Positions 1 through 6,265 of a stretch of DNA of 46,165 bases are shown here, in pieces (the stretch's first letter is position 1; each line of letters starts with the position of its first letter). The notes under the pieces are model-generated. The model did no database searches and was not told the origin of the DNA. It was given only the letters and a program-made list of their open reading frames with translations. Origin of the DNA: DASUAL01 sp035763805 (lineage in GTDB: Bacteria; Gemmatimonadota; Gemmatimonadetes; Gemmatimonadales; GWC2-71-9). The stretch lies in contig DASUAL010000125.1 in the NCBI GenBank assembly GCA_035763805.1, positions 1 to 46,165 of the forward strand, written 5' to 3'. Both the position numbers and the translations under genes were made by a program.

Positions 1-30
1 GAGTCTGCTGGTCATGAGTGAGGAAGAAGC

Positions 31-453
31 TTGGCCACTTCGGCCCCTAGTAACGAGGAGTCACTCGCGCGTCGGTGGCCTCCGTCGCATATTCAGCCTC
101 GATTCTTCCGCATCTTCGACGTCGCCAAGGCGAAGGAGTTCTATCTCGAGTTTCTCGGCTTCACCCTGGACTGGGAGCACCGTTTTGAGCCCCGACTCCC
201 ACTGTACATGCAGGTGTCGCGGGACGCCCTCGTCCTCCACCTCTCCGAGCACCACGGCGACGCCTGCCCGGGCTCGACTGTTTTCGTGCGCGTACAGGGT
301 CTCGCCGCCTATCATGCGCAGCTCTTGGCCAAGAACTATCCCTACCTGCGTCCTGGTATCGAGCGCACGGACCGCGGCTCGCTTTGCGTGGAGGTCATCG
401 ATCCCTTCGGCAACCGGATCCGTTTCGACGAGTCGCCCGACTTCAAGGCGTGA
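31..453 (+). CDS. VOC/glyoxalase-superfamily protein
   Basis: A 140-residue protein with one vicinal-oxygen-chelate domain. It reads FFRIFDVAKAKEFYLEFLGF near residue 25, then DWEHRFE, VLHLSEHHGD and the closing EVIDPFGNRIRF. The DWEHRF and HLSEHHGD signatures are those of the glyoxalase/bleomycin-resistance-like group often found on mobile cassettes; no substrate can be assigned. The start is uncertain: a TGA lies in frame at 19-21, so the TTG at 31 behind a GAGGAAG stretch is the earliest choice, and the conserved domain only begins about 20 residues later. It is the first of three VOC genes in the accessory region. Confidence 0.72.
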   Translation: MATSAPSNEESLARRWPPSHIQPRFFRIFDVAKAKEFYLEFLGFTLDWEHRFEPRLPLYMQVSRDALVLHLSEHHGDACPGSTVFVRVQGLAAYHAQLLAKNYPYLRPGIERTDRGSLCVEVIDPFGNRIRFDESPDFKA

Positions 454-552
454 AGGTCGTGGGCGACCTGGCTCGTGCTGACGCCACTGGCCCCAGAGGC
501 TACGCGGTGTGTGGCCCCGTCATTAGATTGGGTGAACGAGGCATTCACCGGC

Positions 553-1023
553 ATGCTAGACGCCATCAAGAGGTTCGTCGCCCGCCGGATCGTGCGCCCC
601 GAGTCGGGCTCCCAGCCTACAGAGGGCCCGTCGGGGCCAAGTGGCATCCAGGTCGCAGCCTGTGCGCTCCTCCTCGAGCTTGCGCACGCCGATGACGAGT
701 TCAGTCCGGCGGAGCGCACCCACATCGAGTCAGCGCTACGCCGCCATTTCGGTCTGGACGAGACCACGGCTCGGGAGTTGATGGAGCTCGCCGAGGCCGA
801 GCGGCGGCAATCCATCGATCACTACCAGTTCGCCCGCACGATCACACAGCAGTACGACCTCGGTCAGAAGATGGTCCTGGCCGAAGTGATGTGGGGCGTC
901 ATCCTGGCGGACGGCGAGATCCGCCGGCATGAGAGTTACCTGGTCCGGAAGTTGGCGAATCTCCTGGACCTGGCGCCTGCCTATCTGGCTCGAGCCCGCC
1001 GCGCTGCGACGCCGCCCTGCTGA
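553..1023 (+). CDS. TerB-like (tellurite-resistance family) protein
   Basis: A 156-residue soluble, mainly helical protein. After a short basic start (MLDAIKRFVARR) it carries the TerB pattern: an AACALLLELAHADDEFSPAE segment, then a second related half ending in VMWGVILADGEIRRHESYLVRK. The acidic A-D-x-E pairs in the two halves are typical of TerB folds, which bind metal in some members. The reading frame is open to 475, but the ATG at 553 matches where family members start and has a weak ACGAGG upstream. Physiological role unknown; a link to tellurite is a family label only. Confidence 0.7.
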   Translation: MLDAIKRFVARRIVRPESGSQPTEGPSGPSGIQVAACALLLELAHADDEFSPAERTHIESALRRHFGLDETTARELMELAEAERRQSIDHYQFARTITQQYDLGQKMVLAEVMWGVILADGEIRRHESYLVRKLANLLDLAPAYLARARRAATPPC

Positions 1024-1045
1024 CTCGTCGAAGGCGGCGGACGGT

Positions 1046-1153
1046 ATGATTACAAGAGCGTCCCTTGTATCCAAACTCGTAGCGGCCTGTCTCCTTTGTC
1101 TCGCTGTGGTTGCTGTCCTCGCCGGGCTCGTGCAACATTTCCGGAGATCCTGA
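1046..1153 (+). CDS. small single-pass membrane protein (hypothetical)
   Basis: A 35-residue ORF beginning with ATG behind an AAGGCGG stretch. Residues about 9-29 form one hydrophobic helix (LVAACLLCLAVVAVLAGLV), followed by a basic tail. It lies between the TerB-like gene and the DUF2892 gene on the same strand. No family is recognised; support is the ribosome-site-like sequence and the hydrophobic design. Confidence 0.35.
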   Translation: MITRASLVSKLVAACLLCLAVVAVLAGLVQHFRRS

Positions 1154-1187
1154 CCTGCTACACGTCCCTTCAAATAGGAGGGGTTCG

Positions 1188-1403
1188 ATGACGAAGAACA
1201 TGGGCACTGCCGACCGCGTCATCCGCATTCTCATTGCGCTCGCGGTGTGCGTGCTCTACTTCACCGGCAAGATCAGCGGCACACTCGCCATCCTGCTCGG
1301 GATCGTCGCGATCGCCTTCCTGGTCACGAGCCTTGTGGGATGGTGTCCGAGTTACGTGCCCTTCAAGCTCTCGACGCGCAAGCCGCCAACCAGTCACCCG
1401 TGA
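1188..1403 (+). CDS. DUF2892 (YgaP-type) inner-membrane protein
   Basis: A 71-residue protein preceded by AGGAGGGG seven bases before ATG. It starts MTKNMGTADRVIRILIA, the classic DUF2892 opening, and has two membrane segments followed by LVGWCPSYVPF, which matches the conserved GxCPxY-type end of the family. DUF2892 domains occur alone or fused to rhodanese domains (YgaP); the stand-alone form has no defined role. A second, duplicated DUF2892-like gene lies at 8504-9043. Confidence 0.8.
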   Translation: MTKNMGTADRVIRILIALAVCVLYFTGKISGTLAILLGIVAIAFLVTSLVGWCPSYVPFKLSTRKPPTSHP

Positions 1404-1404
1404 T

Positions 1405-1572
1405 CCCAAGACGACGGATGCGCAACTCCGGCGTGCCTGTGAGATCCTGCTCTTGGACGCCAGCGGATCAGGCGACGCGACTCCAGTCCGACGCTTGGCC
1501 TACCTCGAAGGACTGGACGATGATCGAGCGGTTGCGTGTCTCAACGCCAGGCTCACCGAAGCCGACTCGTAG
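1405..1572 (+). other. possible coding remnant, no clear start
   Basis: A frame in register with position 1405 stays open to a TAG at 1570-1572 and reads as plausible protein (ACEILLLDASGSGDA, then LAYLEGLDDDRAVACLNARL). It has no good start codon and directly follows the DUF2892 stop. It may be the 3' remnant of a lost cassette gene. From 1404 to 1748 there is otherwise only this remnant and the attC-like sequences. Confidence 0.2.
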
Positions 1573-1615
1573 GACGGATGTGGGAGAGTATCTGGCCTTG
1601 AATGCATTATCTTTG

Positions 1616-1662
1616 AGGCGTAACGTGGAGGCGGCTGGCAGCTCAAGCGCGGTCCGTTAGGC
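1616..1662 (+). repeat. attC-like site, 3' half (degenerate)
   Basis: GGCAGCTCAAGCGCGGTCC leads into GTTAGGC at 1656-1662, an exact match to the integron R' core consensus GTTRRRY. A GCGTAAC at 1616-1622 could be a decayed R'' core. The unit is about 47 bases, slightly short for a complete attC, so it is probably eroded. Confidence 0.55.
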
Positions 1663-1681
1663 GGCGCGGTCCCGCGCCGCC
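1660..1681 (+). repeat. perfect GC hairpin between two attC-like ends
   Basis: GGCGGCGCG at 1660-1668 and CGCGCCGCC at 1673-1681 are perfect reverse complements around a GTCC loop. No U-tract follows, so this is not a standard intrinsic terminator. It sits exactly between two tandem attC-like 3' halves. Confidence 0.7.
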
Positions 1682-1685
1682 ACGA

Positions 1686-1711
1686 GCCTTGAGCGCGATC
1701 CGTTCGGCCGC
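1686..1711 (+). repeat. attC-like site, 3' half
   Basis: GCCTTGAGCGCGATCC followed by GTTCGGCCGC. It matches the 3'-half consensus of this array (TTAAGCGCGATCC then GTTAGGC) with one change inside the R' core. It precedes the VOC gene at 1749. Confidence 0.5.
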
Positions 1712-1748
1712 TCGCCGCCACAGACCACGGTCGTCCGCCGAGGTCCGC

Positions 1749-2105
1749 ATGATCAAAGGCGTCCACACGATGTTCTACTCGTCCGAGCCTGAGGCGCTGC
1801 GAGCCTTCATCCGGGATAAGCTCGGGTTCCCGCACACCGATGTCGGTGATGGCTGGCTCATCTTCGATCTGCCTGAAGCCGAAATGGGTTGTCACCCTGC
1901 CGAGGCCGACGACGTTGGAACGCACGACATCTCGTTCTACTGCGATGACATCGAAAAGACTATCGCGGAGCTCCGCGCTCGAAGCGTCGAGTTCACGGAT
2001 GCCCCCACGGATGCCGGCTATGGGCGCGTCACGCATTTCAAAATGCCCGGTGGGGTTCAGGTTCAGCTCTATCAGCCGCACTACTCGAAGGCCTCGCGCC
2101 GCTAG
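1749..2105 (+). CDS. VOC/glyoxalase-family protein
   Basis: A 118-residue single VOC domain. It opens MIKGVHTMFYSSEPEALRAF, followed by IRDKLGF, a DVGDGWLIFDLP strand pair, a DISFYCDDI segment in mid-protein and a closing MPGGVQVQLYQP. This is the usual beta-alpha-beta-beta-beta pairing of small lyase or antibiotic-binding relatives; substrate unknown. The ATG at 1749 is chosen over an earlier in-frame start because the domain begins immediately. The gene lies just after an attC-like 3' half, as a cassette gene would, and has little Shine-Dalgarno. Confidence 0.75.
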   Translation: MIKGVHTMFYSSEPEALRAFIRDKLGFPHTDVGDGWLIFDLPEAEMGCHPAEADDVGTHDISFYCDDIEKTIAELRARSVEFTDAPTDAGYGRVTHFKMPGGVQVQLYQPHYSKASRR

Positions 2106-2117
2106 GGACGTACGTCC
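2106..2117. repeat. 12-bp perfect palindrome
   Basis: GGACGTACGTCC begins directly after the VOC stop codon and 16 bases before the DinB-like gene. It is followed by AACACC, so GTCCAAC also fits the R'' core pattern RYYYAAC. It may be the stub of a recombination site or an operator. Confidence 0.35.
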
Positions 2118-2132
2118 AACACCCCTTCGCAC

Positions 2133-2615
2133 ATGGAACCCATCGGCACTCTTCGCGCGCATTTGACGCGGCTCCTCAGCTGGCGGGATGCTCACGCCGA
2201 CTTCGATACCGCTGTCGCCGATCTTCCGCCCGATCTCCGTGGCGTGGCGCCGCCCGGCCTGCCATATTCACCGTGGCAGCTCGTAGAGCACATGCGTCTC
2301 ACCCAGGCAGACATCTTGGCGTTCTGCGAACGGTCTGACTACCGTGAGCCCAACTGGCCGGACGACTATTGGCCTGCCGCGGCGGCCCCGCCCGACGCCC
2401 GGGCATGGGACGCCAGCATCGCAGCCTTTCGCCGCGATCGCGCCGCGCTGGAGCGCATGATCGCAGATCCCGCTCGTGATGTCTTTGCCAAAGTGCCCGC
2501 CGGCACTGGGCAGACGTTTCTCCGCGAAATCCTGCTGGTGGCGGATCATACCGCCTATCACGTAGGGCAGCTCGTGGCCCTGCGCCGTCTCCTAGGGCAA
2601 TGGGCCGCCGCCTAA
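2133..2615 (+). CDS. DinB-like / YfiT-type four-helix metalloprotein
   Basis: A 160-residue helical protein. YSPWQLVEHMRLTQADIL near residue 50 and a terminal ADHTAYHVGQLVALRRLLG carry the histidines that form the metal site of the DinB superfamily. Members include thiol-dependent transferases such as bacillithiol transferase, but the substrate here cannot be named. The TAA stop lies inside the GCCTAAC core of the following attC-like sequence, the arrangement expected of an integron gene cassette. Confidence 0.75.
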   Translation: MEPIGTLRAHLTRLLSWRDAHADFDTAVADLPPDLRGVAPPGLPYSPWQLVEHMRLTQADILAFCERSDYREPNWPDDYWPAAAAPPDARAWDASIAAFRRDRAALERMIADPARDVFAKVPAGTGQTFLREILLVADHTAYHVGQLVALRRLLGQWAAA

Positions 2616-2633
2616 CAAGCACGTGAAGCTGCC
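2610..2633 (+). repeat. attC-like site, 5' half (R''-L'')
   Basis: GCCTAAC at 2610-2616 matches the R'' core RYYYAAC exactly and is the reverse complement of the R' core GTTAGGC seen at 1656 and 4318. It is followed by AAGCACGTG and AAGCTGCC; the last 8-mer is the complement of GGCAGCTT in the 3' halves (L''/L'). The matching 3' half is absent and the next gene starts inside the site. Confidence 0.65.
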
Positions 2634-3468
2634 CAGGCGGTCGGGTCTCGCCGGGCTGCTGGTTTTGGCGCTCGGAGCCCTTTTCTGGTCGCCACCCGAT
2701 TGGCTGGTCGACAGCCTGGCGGCTCTACGGCCTGGATGTCTCTACCGTGCGCGGCTGCCCGCGCCGCTGATCGCGCTGACCATCGACGACGGCCCAGACT
2801 CAGTGAGCACCCCCCTGATCTTGGCGGAACTGCGGCGACACGACGCGCACGCCACGTTTTTTCTCATTTCGAGCCGCGTCGCTGGACGCGAGCGGCTGGT
2901 CCGCGACCTCGTCGCCAGGAGGCACGAGCTTGGCAACCACCTCACGCGGGATGAGCCGAGCATTAAGCTGAAGCCTGCGCAGTTCGAGCATGCGTTGCTC
3001 GAGGCCCATCGCGTCCTGGGGGCCTACGGCCCGGTCACGTGGATGCGGCCGGGGTCCGGGTGGTACTCGCGATCGATGGTCGACATCATCCAGCGGCACC
3101 GGTATCGCTGCGCGTTGGGGTCGATTTACCCGCTTGATGCGGTCCTGCCTTCGCGCGGGTTCGCCGCCAGCTACATCCTGCGGAACGCACGCCCGGGAGC
3201 CGTGGTGATCCTCCACGACGGCGGTGCGCGCGGACTGCGGACAGCGCGGCTGCTGCGTACGGTGCTGCCGGAACTGCGAGCAAGGGGCTACCGAGTAGTC
3301 ACGCTGAGCGAGCTGCTAGGTGCGACCTCTAGCGGCACGGCAGCCGACTCGGCCTGGTGCTGGCGTGGGCCCGGTGGTCGGGCACGAGAGAAGAGACCCT
3401 GTGCCGCGGGTACATGTTCGAGCGCCTCGGCCGGCTTCTGGGCCCCGCCATGGGGGCCAAGATATTGA
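2623..3468 (+). CDS. polysaccharide deacetylase (NodB fold), C-terminus altered
   Basis: A membrane-anchored NodB-type deacetylase of the carbohydrate esterase 4 fold. Residues about 8-24 are a hydrophobic anchor. Then come LTIDDGPD (catalytic and metal Asp), ELGNHLTRDEPS (metal-site motif 2), MRPGSGWYSRSM (motif 3) and VVILHDGG (catalytic His motif). It should remove acetyl or similar groups from an extracytoplasmic glycan. The start is GTG inside the attC-like 5' half. The domain ends near VVTLSELLG (about 3320); the last 50 or so residues translate the out-of-frame remains of a CPBP protease gene, so the original stop was lost by a deletion. Confidence 0.78.
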   Translation: MKLPRRSGLAGLLVLALGALFWSPPDWLVDSLAALRPGCLYRARLPAPLIALTIDDGPDSVSTPLILAELRRHDAHATFFLISSRVAGRERLVRDLVARRHELGNHLTRDEPSIKLKPAQFEHALLEAHRVLGAYGPVTWMRPGSGWYSRSMVDIIQRHRYRCALGSIYPLDAVLPSRGFAASYILRNARPGAVVILHDGGARGLRTARLLRTVLPELRARGYRVVTLSELLGATSSGTAADSAWCWRGPGGRAREKRPCAAGTCSSASAGFWAPPWGPRY

Positions 3469-3692
3469 TCGTGCTGCTCACCGCCGGGTGGTTTGGACTG
3501 GCCCACTACCCTGTTCAAGGGCTGGCTGGCGCCGAACAGGCCACGATCGTCGGGCTTGTGTTCGAAACGATCTTCGCAGTCACAGGCCGGATCTGGATGC
3601 TGATGATGGCGCACGCCGCGTTCGACGTGACCGCACTCGCGATCATCTACTGGGATCTCGAATTCAAGGTGGCTCACCCCATCTTCGAATAG
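3336..3692 (+). pseudogene. CPBP-family intramembrane protease, N-terminus deleted
   Basis: The frame ending at 3692 carries the CPBP (CAAX protease/bacteriocin-processing) core: REETLCRGYMFERL (the EExxxR motif), WFGLAHYPVQG and MMAHAAFDVTAL, with three membrane segments. Intact family members have roughly 100 or more residues before the EExxxR motif. Here homology begins about 20 residues before it, after an in-frame TAG at 3330-3332, and abuts the end of the deacetylase domain. I call it a 5'-truncated pseudogene; internal translation from GTG 3357 is possible. Confidence 0.7.
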
Positions 3693-3724
3693 CCTGGTTC
3701 AGGCAGCCCACCCACCACACAAAC

Positions 3725-4170
3725 ATGCGAACGCTGGCTTCCATAGTGCCCACCCTTCTGATCGCCGCCTGTCAGTCTCTGAGCAACCGACCCCGTGACC
3801 CAACTGGGGTCCGGGTGGCGCTCGCGGAGTTCTTCAACGCGATCTCCCGTTTTCGACTCGTCCGCCATTCGCCGATCCTGCACCGCCGATTATGTCCTTC
3901 TTGAGGACGGTCTTGTCTGGAGCGTCGACTCTCGTCGACGCGGTCCGGGGCCTGCAGGAGGACACCCTCACGATCACCTACACCCTCGATGATTTTCTCA
4001 TCCGTGCGGAAGGCTCCATCGCTTGGGCCTCCTACCGGAACCGCGGTGTCCTGGCCGGGCCGCGCGGGGCCGACACCCTACTCTGGGTCGAAAGTGCTGT
4101 GTTTTGCAGGGAGCACGACGCCTGGAAAATGGCGCTTGTCCATTCCACCCGTGTCCGCACCGAACGCTAG
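3725..4170 (+). pseudogene. NTF2-like (DUF4440/SnoaL-type) lipoprotein, two frameshifts
   Basis: Three frames together make one protein. From 3725 frame 2 gives a lipoprotein signal (MRTLASIVPTLLIAACQ, lipobox Cys16) and ALAEFFNAISRF. Near 3853-3857, in a TTTT run, sense passes to frame 3 with ADYVLLEDGLVWSVDS. Near 3935-3945 it passes to frame 1 with LVDAVRGLQ, ending IAWASYRNRGVL and LLWVESAVFCREHDAWKMAL. The pattern ALxEFxxAI...ADYVxxEDG...WKMxxxHST is that of the NTF2-like DUF4440 group. Either the gene is dead or the assembly has two indel errors. Confidence 0.68.
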
Positions 4171-4298
4171 CGCCGCCCGCCGAAGTGCGGTCCCCGCGTG
4201 ACGGGAGAGACAGCATGTCCGAGCCTATCGTGTTGGAATCCGGTGAGCAGCGCGCACCGCTACCGCCGAACGACCTTGCGCCGACGACTAGGTCGCCC

Positions 4299-4324
4299 GC
4301 AGCTTAAGCGCGATCCGGTTAGGC
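4299..4324 (+). repeat. attC-like site, 3' half (L'-R')
   Basis: GCAGCTTAAGCGCGATCCG then GTTAGGC at 4318-4324, an exact R' core. This is the cleanest 3' half in the window. The DUF1697 gene starts 11 bases later. A matching 5' half may be the GCTAGCG around the NTF2-like stop at 4165-4171, giving a site of about 160 bases. Confidence 0.65.
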
Positions 4325-4335
4325 CGCACCTACAC

Positions 4336-4893
4336 ATGACTCCGTACGTGGCTTTCATCCGCGCCATTAACGTGGCTGGACACACCAGTGTGAAGATGAG
4401 CGATGTGAGGGACGCTTTTGTCGCGGCGGGATGCAGGGACGTGAGAACCTATATCCAGAGCGGCAACGTCATGTTTGAATTCCCCCGGCGAGCCAGAGCA
4501 CCGGTCCTTCAGAAAATCCGGGTCAAGCTCCGCGATCTGCTCGACGATCGGCCCGAGGTCGTGTTCCGAAGCGTTCGGGAGCTTGAAGGGATAGTAAGAG
4601 CAGCTCCCTTCAAGCGTTTCGAAACCGAGCGAGATATCAAGCTGTACGTAGGGTTTCTGTTTCGAAAGCCCTCGACCAAGCCGAGATTTCCTTTGGTTTC
4701 GTCAGGAGAAGCCCTTGAGGTTGTGGCGATGAAGAAGCTGGAGGTCTTCGTCGTAAGCCGCCGCAAGAGCAGTGGATTCTATGGATTCCCGAATAACTTC
4801 GTTGAGCAGCAACTTGGAGTGATGGCAACCAGCAGGAACTGGTCGACCCTCACCAAGATCGTCGGGCTCATCCGAAGAGCGCCCGCTGGCTAA
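4336..4893 (+). CDS. DUF1697 family protein
   Basis: A 185-residue protein with the full DUF1697 signature. It opens YVAFIRAINVAGHTSVKMSD, then CRDVRTYIQSGNVMFEF. Near the C-terminus come FYGFPNNFVEQQLGVMATSRNW and LTKIVGL, the family's conserved N-x-x-x-E-x-x-x-G-x-x-A-T-x-R-N-W-x-T block. DUF1697 proteins are common integron cassette genes with no established biochemical role. The gene lies directly behind an attC-like 3' half with no Shine-Dalgarno. Its codon use is visibly richer in AAG, TTC and A/T-ending codons than the core genes, which supports acquisition. Confidence 0.85.
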   Translation: MTPYVAFIRAINVAGHTSVKMSDVRDAFVAAGCRDVRTYIQSGNVMFEFPRRARAPVLQKIRVKLRDLLDDRPEVVFRSVRELEGIVRAAPFKRFETERDIKLYVGFLFRKPSTKPRFPLVSSGEALEVVAMKKLEVFVVSRRKSSGFYGFPNNFVEQQLGVMATSRNWSTLTKIVGLIRRAPAG

Positions 4894-4905
4894 CGCGCGC
4901 TGGGG
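4886..4905 (+). repeat. attC-like 5' half (weak)
   Basis: GCTGGCTAACGCGCGCTGGG overlaps the DUF1697 stop codon. The CTAACGCGCG part resembles CTAACAAGCGCG in the clearer 5' halves. No convincing L'' or 3' half follows. Confidence 0.3.
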
Positions 4906-4931
4906 TCAACCTCGGCAGGTCCTCAGGTCCT

Positions 4932-5195
4932 ATGGAAACCCTCGGATTCCTGATTCCGTTCATGCCCTTCCTGGCGATGGTGCCACCATCGCTCGCCGCG
5001 GTGTGGATCGCGAGTCGGTGGCTGAAGAACCGCGGCGGGGGAGCCGAAATCCGAGCCGAGATCACGGCGCTTCGAGAGGAGCTTGCGGCGCTACGCGTAG
5101 CGCAGTCCGAGATCCAAGAGCGTCTGGATTTCACTGAGCGCATGCTCGGTCAAGCTCGTGACGCACACCGTGAGCTCCCAAGGGCTTCCTCGTAG
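4932..5195 (+). CDS. small membrane-anchored coiled-coil protein (hypothetical)
   Basis: An 87-residue protein. Residues 3-28 form one hydrophobic segment (FLIPFMPFLAMVPPSLAAVW), followed by a basic KNRGGG turn and a charged heptad-like helix (EIRAEITALREELAALRVAQ) that should form a coiled coil. The layout resembles small phage-shock PspB/envelope-stress proteins, but the resemblance is architectural only. It sits between DUF1697 and another anchored protein on the same strand. Confidence 0.55.
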   Translation: METLGFLIPFMPFLAMVPPSLAAVWIASRWLKNRGGGAEIRAEITALREELAALRVAQSEIQERLDFTERMLGQARDAHRELPRASS

Positions 5196-5205
5196 GCCGA
5201 TCTCC

Positions 5206-5688
5206 GTGACGTCCCGCATTCACTCCATCGCCCCGCGCGTTGCGATTGCCGTTGCGATCGTCCTGGTTCCCGTGCTGGTTGGGGGCTACCTCCGGCATAA
5301 CCAACCCTACAGCGTTCCTGCCGGCACGGACATCTTTGCTGCGGTTCAGGGCACGTGGGCCTGGACCACCTCGGATAGCGGCTGCGCCACCGATCCGCAC
5401 ACAATCACCTTCGCGGCGGACCACAAGGTCATGACCATAACGGCTACGCGTCCGTATCGGCGCCCTGACGGTACCTTGGACTCGGTTGCAGTCTACGACA
5501 TCCACGCCTACACGCGCAGCTGGATTCGGGGTGCCATTCGAGGCGAGACACGCATGACCGCCAACGGCCGGCCAGTGGTTTGGGACTTGGTTCTCAAATC
5601 GCCCGACCGCTACGCGTGGCATCGCACGGATTGGCACCGCTGGGGTTACACCCGTGAGATCCTGCGCTGTTTGGGCGCAATCCGCTAG
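5206..5688 (+). CDS. membrane-anchored lipocalin-like small protein (hypothetical)
   Basis: A 160-residue protein with an N-terminal membrane helix (residues about 10-28, VAIAVAIVLVPVLVGG). A strand-rich domain follows: GTWAWTTSDSGCATDPHTI, TITATRPYR, SWIRGAIRGE, PVVWDLVLKSPD, then HRTDWHRWGYTREILRC. GTW-type openings with repeated strands suggest a small lipocalin-like barrel. The frame is open from 5158, but GTG 5206 follows the upstream stop and begins just before the signal/anchor. Its stop codon TAG lies inside an attC-like 3' half. No function assigned. Confidence 0.55.
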   Translation: MTSRIHSIAPRVAIAVAIVLVPVLVGGYLRHNQPYSVPAGTDIFAAVQGTWAWTTSDSGCATDPHTITFAADHKVMTITATRPYRRPDGTLDSVAVYDIHAYTRSWIRGAIRGETRMTANGRPVVWDLVLKSPDRYAWHRTDWHRWGYTREILRCLGAIR

Positions 5689-5694
5689 GCCGCC
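5673..5694 (+). repeat. attC-like 3' half overlapping a stop codon
   Basis: GGGCGCAATCCGCTAGGCCG aligns with GCGCGATCCGTTAGGCCGC (two to three changes). The preceding gene's TAG is inside it. Unusually for a 3' half, it lies at a gene end rather than before a gene. Confidence 0.45.
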
Positions 5695-5708
5695 GCGGCT
5701 ACTGAACT

Positions 5709-5801
5709 ATGACGGCGGCGCGGGACAGCCTCACTCCCTTTGTCGAGCTCAACCAGGCGATCGAGCGTGCGGGGGAGCAGCTCGGTCGGAGAGGGCCTTG
5801 A
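5709..5801 (+). CDS. possible 30-residue remnant ORF
   Basis: ATG at 5709 opens a short frame (MTAARDSLTPFVELNQAI, then ERAGEQLGRRGP) bounded on both sides by attC-like 3' halves. It is too short to assign and has no clear ribosome site. It may be the surviving start of a deleted cassette gene. Confidence 0.2.
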   Translation: MTAARDSLTPFVELNQAIERAGEQLGRRGP

Positions 5802-5810
5802 TCCCGCGCG

Positions 5811-5840
5811 CCCGCAGCTTACGCGCGATCCGTCGGTCAC
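5811..5840 (+). repeat. attC-like 3' half (degenerate R')
   Basis: CCCGCAGCTTACGCGCGATC then CGTCGGTCAC. The first part matches the site at 4299 nearly base for base; the R' core has decayed from GTTAGGC to GTCGGTC. The VOC pseudogene begins 17 bases downstream. Confidence 0.5.
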
Positions 5841-5856
5841 CGCCGCGAGGTGCCGC

Positions 5857-6221
5857 TTGTTCAGGCTAGCCATCCCCGTCCTCCATGTACGCAGCTCGGC
5901 CGTGGCGGAGGAGTTCTACTGCAACGGGCTGGGCTTCCGCCAGGACTTCGCCTACCGCCTCGATGAAAACTGGATCCGTGCTACATGGGGCTGGCGCGCG
6001 ACAATGCGCGGCTGCACGTCTCCTCCTTTTCTGGTGACGGGATTTCTGGCAGTGTGGTGTACCTGCTCGTGGGCGATGTGGATGGGCTGCATGAGGAACT
6101 GCTCCGGAAGAACGTCCGCATCGATCTTGCGCCGACCGACCAAACGTGGGGCAACCGCGAGATGTATGTGAAGGCCCCCGACGGCAACAGCATCCGTTTT
6201 GTTCGCGAGGGTGGCGGCTAA
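5857..6221 (+). pseudogene. VOC/glyoxalase-family protein, one frameshift
   Basis: Frame 1 from TTG 5857 gives FRLAIPVLHVRSSAVAEEFY, then GLGFRQDFAYRLDE. Sense then moves to frame 3 near the AAAA run at 5967-5970, giving DPCYMGLARDNARLHVSSF, VVYLLVGDVDGLHEELL and the VOC ending TWGNREMYVKAPDGNSIRF. Together this is one complete VOC domain of about 120 residues. A single indel separates the halves, and a TTG stands where relatives start with ATG. The TAA stop lies in the next attC-like 5' half. Confidence 0.7.
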
Positions 6222-6241
6222 CGAGCGCGAGAAGCCGACGG
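6216..6241 (+). repeat. attC-like 5' half
   Basis: GGCTAACGAGCGCGAGAAGC then CGACGG overlaps the VOC pseudogene stop. It aligns with GCCTAACAAGCRCGTGAAGC. No 3' half follows before the next gene at 6266. Confidence 0.5.
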
Positions 6242-6265
6242 GCGCGGCCAGGCCAAGGGGGAACC

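Noticed and set aside
1660..1681. Intrinsic terminator
   Set aside because: The hairpin is perfect but is not followed by a T-run; it is better explained as part of the recombination-site remnants.
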